Below are positions 6,781 to 12,319 of a stretch of DNA of 17,139 nucleotides, in pieces. Both the position numbers and the translations under genes were made by a program. Where the stretch lies: positions 1 to 17,139 of the forward strand of contig CABSNL010000042.1 in assembly GCA_902479095.1 (NCBI GenBank). The letters are read 5' to 3'. The stretch's first letter is position 1; the number at the start of each line of letters is the position of its first letter. Source of the DNA: an uncultured Collinsella sp. (lineage in GTDB: Bacteria; Actinomycetota; Coriobacteriia; Coriobacteriales; Coriobacteriaceae). Below the pieces are notes generated by a model. It was not told the DNA's origin. It did no database searches and saw only the letters and a list, made by a program, of their open reading frames with translations.

Positions 6781-7959
6781 ATGAACGTACTTGTTGTTAA
6801 CGCCGGCAGCTCAAGCCTCAAATATCAGCTTTTGGATACCGATACTCGCGAGGTTTTCGCCAAGGGCAACTGCGAACGTATCGGTTCGGACATGGGCATC
6901 TTTGGCCACTCCGAGAACGGTGGCGCCAAGCAGACCGAGGAGGTCCCTTTCCCCGATCATCGCTCTGCTATCGCTCGCGTGCTCGAGGAGCTCGAGAAGA
7001 CCGACTTTACGATTGATGGCATCGGCCATCGTATCGTTCAGGGCGGCTGGCACTTCGATGATTCCGCGGTCGTCGACGATGAGGTCATGGCTAAGATCCT
7101 TGAGGTGGCCCCGCTCGCTCCGCTGCACAATTACGGCGAGGCCGCGGCAATCGAATATTGCCGCGAGAAGTATCCGGAGCTGCCCAACGTGGCCGTCTTC
7201 GACACCTCGTTCCACATGACCATGCCCGAGGTCGCCTACACCTACGCGCTGCCCAAGGACGTGTGCGACAAGTACCACGTGCGCAAGTACGGCGCACACG
7301 GTACGAGCCACCGCTACGAGTGGATGATGGCCAAGGAGATCCTGGGCTCGCGCTGCCACCGCCTGCTTTCGTGCCATCTGGGCAACGGTGCTTCGCTTGC
7401 CGCCATTGAGGACGGCGTGTGCCGCGACACCACGATGGGCCTCACGCCGCTTGACGGCCTGATGATGGGTACCCGTTGCGGTTCCATCGACCCGGCCACC
7501 GTGTGCTATCTTCAGCGCGAGGGCGGCTACAGTTACCAGGAAGTCGACGACATGATGAACAAGCAGTCCGGTCTGCTTGCCATCTCGGGCATCTCCAACG
7601 ATGCCCGTGACATCCGTACACGCGCCTCCGAGGGCGACGAGCGCTGCCTGCTTGCCTTCGATATGTTTGCCTACAAGGCCATGCAGCAGGCCGGCTCCAT
7701 GATCGCTTCTATGGCGGGCGTGGACACCATCACCTTTACCGCCGGCATCGGCGAGAACGACTGGTCGATTCGCAAGGCCTTCTGCGACTGCTTTGAGTGG
7801 CTGGGCGTACGCATCGACAACAACAAGAACCGCGAGGCCGTGGGCAACGGCCCGCAGGTCATCAGCGCCGCCGGTTCAGCCGTCACGGTCATGGTCATCC
7901 CCACCGACGAGGAATACATGATCGCCCACGACGTCGAGCGTCTGACTAAGAACAACTAA
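6781..7959 (+). CDS. ackA: Acetate kinase, second copy
   Basis: A second 392-residue acetate kinase, colinear without gaps with the first copy over about 250 residues but clearly diverged. It keeps the canonical residues that the first copy lacks: GAHGTSH (H177), CHLGNGAS (N202) and GIGEN (N326). It shares with the first copy the unusual QGGW (87-90) in place of the common HGGE, and GTRCGSIDP in place of GTRSGDIDP. ATG 6781 follows AAAGGAG (6770-6776). It has its own candidate promoter upstream and a strong terminator at 7982-8017, so it is probably a single-gene unit. Codon use is more mixed than in the first copy. Likely the ordinary catalytic acetate kinase working with Pta (8510-9490). 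Confidence 0.95.
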   Translation: MNVLVVNAGSSSLKYQLLDTDTREVFAKGNCERIGSDMGIFGHSENGGAKQTEEVPFPDHRSAIARVLEELEKTDFTIDGIGHRIVQGGWHFDDSAVVDDEVMAKILEVAPLAPLHNYGEAAAIEYCREKYPELPNVAVFDTSFHMTMPEVAYTYALPKDVCDKYHVRKYGAHGTSHRYEWMMAKEILGSRCHRLLSCHLGNGASLAAIEDGVCRDTTMGLTPLDGLMMGTRCGSIDPATVCYLQREGGYSYQEVDDMMNKQSGLLAISGISNDARDIRTRASEGDERCLLAFDMFAYKAMQQAGSMIASMAGVDTITFTAGIGENDWSIRKAFCDCFEWLGVRIDNNKNREAVGNGPQVISAAGSAVTVMVIPTDEEYMIAHDVERLTKNN

Positions 7960-7981
7960 CGCGCGCATTTGCAAGTAAACG

Positions 7982-8017
7982 AAAGGCCTCCAGAGCAACA
8001 GCTCCGGAGGCCTTTTT
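7982..8017 (+). terminator. Intrinsic terminator after the second ackA
   Basis: AAAGGCCTCC (7982-7991) pairs with GGAGGCCTTT (8006-8015). After one mismatch the stem continues as GAGC/GCTC around an AACA loop, and TTTTT (8013-8017) closes it. It lies 22 nt after the stop codon. Confidence 0.92.
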
Positions 8018-8032
8018 GCTAGCAGCTGGACG

Positions 8033-8218
8033 GCGGAAACCCCATCCCATTTCGAGCGCAAATACTGGGACACGCTTTCCGGTTGAGGCACGTTGCGGAA
8101 AGTGCGACCCACAATAAAGCAAAATTCCGTCCCAAAGTTTCCCAAACAGGCCCCAAGCGGAAGCCACATCCCACAATCCGCCTCCAAACTGGGATGTAGT
8201 TTCCGGCGCAACAACCGC
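8033..8218. repeat. Three imperfect 62-nt tandem repeats with internal dyad symmetry
   Basis: Three units start at 8033, 8095 and 8157, exactly 62 nt apart, and align without gaps. All begin GCGGAA, have CCCA at unit positions 14-17, and have TTTCC at 44-48. In units 1 and 3 the two ends form an inverted repeat (CGGAA...TCCCA against TGGGA...TTTCCG, 16-nt arms and a 16-nt loop); in unit 3 14 of 16 positions pair. The right arm of unit 2 has diverged. There is no coding gene here. The array could be multiple protein-binding sites, a decayed dispersed repeat, or a structured RNA. Confidence 0.65.
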
Positions 8219-8367
8219 CGAAGCCCACCGGCCTTTCAATCTCCAAAGTGATCATCATCAGCAACGCCTGCGCTCCCAGCAACGGCACCCATCCATTCAG
8301 ATTTTCAGCTCCAGCTCGTAGCCAAGCCGCCGTCCACTCCAGATGCCCTGAATGCCATGTGACGGCA
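8219..8367. other. Gene-free stretch with no recognised content
   Basis: Between the tandem repeats and the composite hairpin I see no gene, RNA or clear promoter. Short open frames here have no ribosome-binding site and no recognisable protein. The first 60 nt may hold a very degraded fourth repeat unit, but the match is too weak to claim. Confidence 0.4.
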
Positions 8368-8494
8368 GGGACCCTACAGGGTAAAGCTCTGAAAACTTTC
8401 CGCAGGACGGAGGAAGCCCCCGCCGCACGTAGTGCGCAGCGGGGGCTTCCGACATGTCCGAGGACGTTTTCAGAGCTTTACCCTGTAGGGTCCC
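8368..8494. repeat. Composite long hairpin element 1 (ackA/pta convergent junction)
   Basis: Perfect 29-bp inverted arms (8368-8396 and 8466-8494) flank a 69-nt core. The core holds its own hairpin: a 12-bp stem (8412-8423 with 8439-8450) extended by CGCAC/GTGCG (8424-8428 with 8432-8436). Core ends TTCCGCA (8398-8404) and AGGAC (8461-8465) match elements 2 and 3, which have different arms. It lies 15 nt beyond the pta stop codon, so it may end pta transcription, but neither side has a T tract. See the elements at 11981 and 12183. Confidence 0.85.
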
Positions 8495-8509
8495 GAGAGG
8501 ATATGTACG

Positions 8510-9490
8510 CTACTCAGCCATCTGAGCCTGGACGGCGGTGATGGCCACGACACCCACGATGTCGTCAGCAGAGCAGCCGCGCGACAGATCGTTGACCGGC
8601 TTGGCGATGCCCTGCAGGATGGGGCCGTAGGCGTCGGCGCCGGCGAAGCGCTGGACCAGCTTGTAACCGATGTTGCCGGCCTCGAGGTCGGGGAACACCA
8701 GCACGTTGGCCTTGCCGGCAACGGAGGAGCCGGGAGCCTTGAGCTGGGCGACGGTGGGGACAATGGCGGCGTCGAGCTGCAGATCACCATCGATGGCGAG
8801 CTCGGGAGCCTTCTCCTTGCAGAACTTCACAGCCTCCTGGACCTTCTTGGCGACCTCGCCGCCAGCGGAGCCCATGGTGGAGTAGGAGAGCATGGCCACG
8901 TGCGGCTCAACGTTGCCCATGAAGGTGGACCAGGAGTGAGCGGAGGCGATGGCGATCTCGGAGAGCTCGTCGGAGGACGGGTTGATGTTGAGGCCGCAGT
9001 CGGCGAAGATCAGCGTGCCGTCGGTGCCGAACTGCGGGGTGTCGGTGCACATCACGAAGAAGGCCGAGACCAGCTTGGTGCCCGGGGCGGTCTTGAGGAT
9101 CTGAAGCGCAGGGCGCAGGGTGTCGGCGGTGGAGTGGCAGGCGCCGGAGACCAGGCCGTCGGCGTCGCCCATCTTGACCATCATGGTGCCAAAGTAGGTG
9201 GCATCCATCACCTGGGCGCGAGCCTGCTCGATGGTAACGCCTTTCTTGGCGCGGAGCTCGGCAAACTTTTGCGCATACTCCTCGTGCTTCTCGGCATTGC
9301 GCGGGTCGATGACGGTGGCGCCGGGAACGTTGATCTCGTCGGGGTTGCCCAGGATGACGATCTTTGCCAGGCCCTCCTCGATGATCTTGGTGGCCGCGAC
9401 GATAGTGCGCGGATCCTCGCCCTCGGGCAGGACGATCGTCTTAAGGTCAGCCTTGGCGGCAGACTTCATACGGTTTAGGAAATCGCTCAT
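8510..9490 (-). CDS. pta: Phosphate acetyltransferase (short form)
   Basis: A 326-residue phosphotransacetylase, which converts acetyl-CoA and phosphate to acetyl phosphate and CoA; acetate kinase then makes ATP. It is the short PTA_PTB catalytic domain only, without the N-terminal DRTGG regulatory domains of the E. coli enzyme. Visible landmarks are GDADGLVSGACHSTADTLRPAL (about 107-128), FADCGLNINPSSDELSEIA, MLSYSTMGSAGG and LVFPDLEAGNIGYKLVQR. The ATG at 9488-9490 follows AAGGAG (9495-9500 on this strand's complement), 4 nt away. It faces the two ackA genes instead of sharing an operon with them. A leader hairpin lies at 9546-9562, and composite hairpin element 1 lies just past its stop. 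Confidence 0.96.
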   Translation of the reverse strand: MSDFLNRMKSAAKADLKTIVLPEGEDPRTIVAATKIIEEGLAKIVILGNPDEINVPGATVIDPRNAEKHEEYAQKFAELRAKKGVTIEQARAQVMDATYFGTMMVKMGDADGLVSGACHSTADTLRPALQILKTAPGTKLVSAFFVMCTDTPQFGTDGTLIFADCGLNINPSSDELSEIAIASAHSWSTFMGNVEPHVAMLSYSTMGSAGGEVAKKVQEAVKFCKEKAPELAIDGDLQLDAAIVPTVAQLKAPGSSVAGKANVLVFPDLEAGNIGYKLVQRFAGADAYGPILQGIAKPVNDLSRGCSADDIVGVVAITAVQAQMAE

Positions 9491-9540
9491 GTTACTCCTT
9501 ACAAGCGTTTCGCTAAGCTCCAGGCGCCCGGCTGTTCACG

Positions 9541-9562
9541 AATAAACCCGCTGCTAGCGGGT
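9541..9562 (-). promoter_or_regulatory. Terminator-like hairpin in the pta leader
   Basis: Read on the minus strand, ACCCGCT-AGC-AGCGGGT (9562-9546) is followed by the T-rich TTATT. No minus-strand gene lies upstream, so this is not the end of another gene. If the pta promoter is farther up, the hairpin lies in its untranslated leader, where it could attenuate or stabilise the message. Confidence 0.45.
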
Positions 9563-9637
9563 CTACCTTTCAATTATGTTCGCCGCGGTGCTTGAGCTTT
9601 CCTTGTGTGGCAAGCTCATTATAGGACGCATTAGCGC

Positions 9638-9643
9638 TATAAT
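9638..9643 (+). promoter_or_regulatory. Candidate -10 box for glf
   Basis: TATAAT (9638-9643) lies 78 nt before the glf start in the divergent pta/glf gap. No convincing -35 box stands 16-18 nt upstream. An inverted repeat, TCTCGAA-N5-TTCGAGA (9660-9678), follows and would be in the leader or act as an operator. Confidence 0.4.
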
Positions 9644-9721
9644 CGCTCTGATAAATATGTCTCGAAGAATGTTCGAGAAAAGCCCAGCTAACGAGCCCGT
9701 GGCTTTTGACAAGGAGTATCG

Positions 9722-10924
9722 ATGCAGATTACCTCAGGCCTGCCTGAAGGCTTTAACGCCGGCGCGTACGACATGATTGTCGTCGGTGCTGGATATGCCG
9801 GTGCCGTTTGCGCCCGCCGTCTTGCCGAGACCATCGGCTATCGTGTTGCCGTTTTGGAGCGCCGTAGCCACATTGCGGGCAATGCCTATGACTGCACTGA
9901 CGAGGCCGGAATCCTGATCCACGAGTACGGTCCGCATATCTATCACACCTTTAACGAGCGCGTGCACAATTTCCTGTCGCGCTTTACCAAGTGGACGGAT
10001 TATCAGCACAAGGTGCTCGCCAACATCAACGGTACCCTTATGCCCGTGCCCTTCAACCATGCGAGTCTCAAGCTCGCCTTTGGTGACGAGCGCGGCGAGG
10101 AGCTGTATCAGAAGCTCGTGGAGACCTTTGGCAAGGATGTCAAGGTGCCCATTATGGAGTTGCGTAAGAAGAACGACCCGGATCTTGCCGAGGTCGCCGA
10201 TTACGTCTACGAGAACGTCTTTTTGCATTACACCATGAAGCAGTGGGGCCAGACGCCCGATCAGATCGATCCCTCGATCACCGGCCGCGTTCCCGTCTTT
10301 GTGGGCGATGATGACCGCTACTTCCCGCAAGCTCCCTTCCAGGGCATGCCGCAGGAGGGCTACACGGCGCTCTTTGAGCACATGCTCGACCACGACCTGA
10401 TCGACGTGTTCTGCGACGTGGACGCCCGTGACCTCTTTGAAATCGACGAGACTACCGTCAAGATCGACGGCAAGGTCTATGGTGGCGAGATCGTCTACAC
10501 CGGTCCACTCGACGAGCTGTTCAATCTCGATCTGGGCGCGCTACCGTACCGCACGCTCGACATGAAGTTCGAGACGCTCGATATGGACCAGTTCCAGCCC
10601 GTGGGCACCGTCAACTACACCACGAGCGAGGACTACACGCGCATTACCGAGTTCAAGAACATGACCGGTCAGGTCCTGCCCGGCAAGACCACCATCATGA
10701 AGGAGTACTCCAAGGCCTATACGCCCGGCTCGGGCGAGACGCCGTACTACGCCATTCTTGAGCCCGAGAACCGTGAGCTCTATGAGCGCTATCTTGAGCG
10801 CGTCCAGAACCTGACGAACTTCCACCCGGTGGGTCGTCTGGCCGAGTATCGTTACTACGATATGGACGCCGTGACCAATTCCGCCCTCGATCTTTCGGAT
10901 GAGATTATCGCCTGCCATGCATAA
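9722..10924 (+). CDS. glf: UDP-galactopyranose mutase
   Basis: A 400-residue FAD enzyme that converts UDP-galactopyranose to UDP-galactofuranose for cell-surface glycans. The FAD-binding GAGYAGAV (22-29) ends a typical Rossmann strand, with E46 and HIAGNAYD (50-57) next, then GPHIYHTF (70-77) and PVPFN (107-111). The C-terminal GRLAEYRYYDMD (about 371-382) is the family's conserved flavin-side motif. Length is normal, with about 16 extra N-terminal residues before the flavin motif. ATG 9722 follows AAGGAG (9711-9716). The next gene, a glycosyltransferase, overlaps its stop by 8 nt, so the two are translationally coupled. The product may serve galactofuranose-containing polysaccharide. Confidence 0.96.
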   Translation: MQITSGLPEGFNAGAYDMIVVGAGYAGAVCARRLAETIGYRVAVLERRSHIAGNAYDCTDEAGILIHEYGPHIYHTFNERVHNFLSRFTKWTDYQHKVLANINGTLMPVPFNHASLKLAFGDERGEELYQKLVETFGKDVKVPIMELRKKNDPDLAEVADYVYENVFLHYTMKQWGQTPDQIDPSITGRVPVFVGDDDRYFPQAPFQGMPQEGYTALFEHMLDHDLIDVFCDVDARDLFEIDETTVKIDGKVYGGEIVYTGPLDELFNLDLGALPYRTLDMKFETLDMDQFQPVGTVNYTTSEDYTRITEFKNMTGQVLPGKTTIMKEYSKAYTPGSGETPYYAILEPENRELYERYLERVQNLTNFHPVGRLAEYRYYDMDAVTNSALDLSDEIIACHA

Positions 10925-11948
10925 AGTCATAACATTCGGTATTCCCTCGTATAACGCCGCCAAGGACATGGACCATTGCATCACCTCCATCTTGGAGGGG
11001 AGCAATTACGCTACCGATATCGAGATTATCGTGGTGGACGACGGCTCCAAGGACGAGACGGCCGCCAAGGCCGACGAGTGGGAGGCACGTTATCCCGGTA
11101 TCATTCGCGCGGTACACCAGGAGAACGGCGGTCACGGTATTGCCGTCCTTTCGGGTCTGCGCGAGGCACAGGGCACCTACTACAAGGTCGTCGACTCGGA
11201 CGACTGGCTCGACGCTGCGGCTCTTTCGACTATGCTGTCGATTCTGCGTGGCTTTGAAGAGCGTGACCAGCGCGTTGACCTGTTTATCTCGAACTACGTG
11301 TACGAGAAGGTTTACGAAGGCACGCATACCGCTATTGGCTACAAATTTGCCCTGCCGCGCAAAAAGATTTTTTCCTGGGATCAGATCGGTCATTTCCGCC
11401 TGGACCAGAACCTACTTATGCACAGCCTGTGCTATCGCACGGATGTGCTGCGCGAGTCTAACCTTCCCATGCCGCCGCACACGTTCTATGTGGACAACAT
11501 CTACGCCTACGTGCCGCTGCCGCGTTGCAAGACCATGTACTACGCCGACATCGACCTCTACCGCTACTTTATCGGTCGCGAAGGCCAGAGCGTCAACGAG
11601 GCCACGATGGTCAAGCGTCTGGACCAGCAGTTCCGTGTGGCGCGCATCATGATGGAATCGTACCACCTGTACAGCGATGTTGAGTCGTCGCGTCTGCGCT
11701 CGTACATGATGGGCTATTTCACCATGATGATGGCGATCTGCTCGGTGCTTACCAAGCTTTCCGAGGAAGATTGCGCCGACGAGCGCCTAAAGACGCTGTG
11801 GAATGATTTGAAGGCCTATGACGAGCGCATGTATCGTCGTGCCCGCTACGGCGTGGTCGGGTTCTTCACCAATCTGCGCGGACGGGCCGGAGACAAAACC
11901 ACACTCGGCCTATACCGTCTTGCCTCAAAGATCTTCAAATTCAACTAG
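10917..11948 (+). CDS. Family 2 glycosyltransferase
   Basis: A 343-residue GT-A fold glycosyltransferase. The domain begins at once with VITFGIPSYNAAKDMD; the nucleotide-sugar motif IIVVDDGSKDET (38-48) and the metal-binding DSDDW (93-97) are intact. The C-terminal half carries YVDNIYAYVPLP and aromatic segments common in gut Firmicutes and Coriobacteria glycan enzymes, and there is no membrane segment. ATG 10917 overlaps the glf stop (ATG inside the last 8 nt), indicating coupling; an ATG at 10899 is possible, but neither has a good ribosome-binding site. Co-transcription with glf suggests a role in a galactofuranose-containing glycan, possibly transfer of that sugar, but the donor is not shown by sequence. 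Its last codons (YRLASKIFKFN) recur in an inverted remnant at 12095-12181. Confidence 0.9.
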   Translation: MHKVITFGIPSYNAAKDMDHCITSILEGSNYATDIEIIVVDDGSKDETAAKADEWEARYPGIIRAVHQENGGHGIAVLSGLREAQGTYYKVVDSDDWLDAAALSTMLSILRGFEERDQRVDLFISNYVYEKVYEGTHTAIGYKFALPRKKIFSWDQIGHFRLDQNLLMHSLCYRTDVLRESNLPMPPHTFYVDNIYAYVPLPRCKTMYYADIDLYRYFIGREGQSVNEATMVKRLDQQFRVARIMMESYHLYSDVESSRLRSYMMGYFTMMMAICSVLTKLSEEDCADERLKTLWNDLKAYDERMYRRARYGVVGFFTNLRGRAGDKTTLGLYRLASKIFKFN

Positions 11949-12136
11949 CTGCCGAGTAATCGCTGCTGATAGGTTGACTGGGCCCCTTGGCCTTTAGTTT
12001 GCTACTGCGAACAGTCCTGCTCGCACGGAAAGCACATTAAGTGCTTTCCGGCTCGTGCGGAACTTGTATCAAACTAAAGGCCAAGGGGCCTCTGCTATAA
12101 GAATCGATTGTCAGGCTGCCTGAATTTGAAGATCTT
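11928..12136. repeat. Inverted repeat of the glycosyltransferase 3' end
   Basis: The 16-nt AAGATCTTCAAATTCA (11928-11943, last codons of the glycosyltransferase) recurs as its exact reverse complement at 12121-12136. Weaker similarity continues on both sides (TATACCG against TGTACCG; AATCG and ATAG blocks beyond the stop). The repeats enclose composite hairpin element 2. Confidence 0.8.
11981..12090. repeat. Composite long hairpin element 2
   Basis: Perfect 21-bp inverted arms (11981-12001 and 12070-12090) flank a 68-nt core. The core contains CGGAAAGCAC (12026-12035) pairing with GTGCTTTCCG (12041-12050) around ATTAA, and CGCA/TGCG outside it with a bulged GCTCG. Positions 12011-12064 are homologous to the reverse complement of 12217-12271 in element 3. 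It starts 33 nt after the glycosyltransferase stop codon. It may stop transcription from that gene, though no T tract follows. Confidence 0.9.
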
Positions 12137-12181
12137 AGACGCGCGGTACACAGGGGCCTTGGCTGAAAAGACTTGGTTGGT
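12095..12181 (-). pseudogene. Remnant of a glycosyltransferase 3' end
   Basis: On the minus strand this stretch reads, in one open frame to a TAG stop at 12095-12097, ...APVYRASKIFKFRQPDNRFL. It resembles the end of the intact glycosyltransferase (LYRLASKIFKFN) and sits in the mirror position across element 2. There is no start codon or upstream domain; element 3 abuts its 5' side. It is either the last piece of a deleted convergent glycosyltransferase gene or an inverted duplicate of the neighbour's tail. The similarity is short, so the call rests mainly on the 16-nt exact match. Confidence 0.55.
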
Positions 12182-12182
12182 A

Positions 12183-12307
12183 GGTTGCCCGGTGGGGCTT
12201 GGTTATGTTTGTCGCGAGTTCCGCACGAGCCGAAGAGCACTTAATGTGCTCTTCGTGCGAGCCAGGACTGTAGAGCAGCAAACATAACCAAGCCCCACCG
12301 GGCAACC
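12183..12307. repeat. Composite long hairpin element 3
   Basis: Perfect 29-bp inverted arms (12183-12211 and 12279-12307) flank a 67-nt core. The inner hairpin is CGAAGAGCAC (12231-12240) with GTGCTCTTCG (12246-12255) around TTAAT. The core matches the element 2 core in reverse orientation, with compensatory stem changes, while the arms differ from both other elements. It lies 12 nt beyond the stop codon of the minus-strand peptidase gene and could terminate it, without a T tract. Confidence 0.9.
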
Positions 12308-12319
12308 GGTCAGGTTAGG

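Noticed and set aside
8033..8218. CRISPR array
   Set aside because: Three units only, with low identity spread along the whole unit and no constant repeat separated by unique spacers; no cas genes.
7946..8541. Several 89-112 codon open frames in the gap between ackA and pta
   Set aside because: They run through the ackA terminator, the 62-nt repeats or the composite hairpin, lack ribosome-binding sites, and show no protein-like pattern.
9660..9678. LexA (SOS) box upstream of glf
   Set aside because: The palindrome TCTCGAA-N5-TTCGAGA has one base less spacing than the actinobacterial CGAAC-N4-GTTCG box, and glf is not a damage-response gene.
8368..12307. Integron attC sites as an explanation of the composite hairpins
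   Set aside because: attC sites conserve their outer core sites and vary inside, with imperfect stems; these elements show the opposite and have perfect arms. No integrase is present.
8368..12307. Retron msr-msd RNA or IS200/IS605 ends
   Set aside because: No reverse transcriptase or Y1 transposase gene is nearby, and the arms are far longer and more perfect than in those systems.
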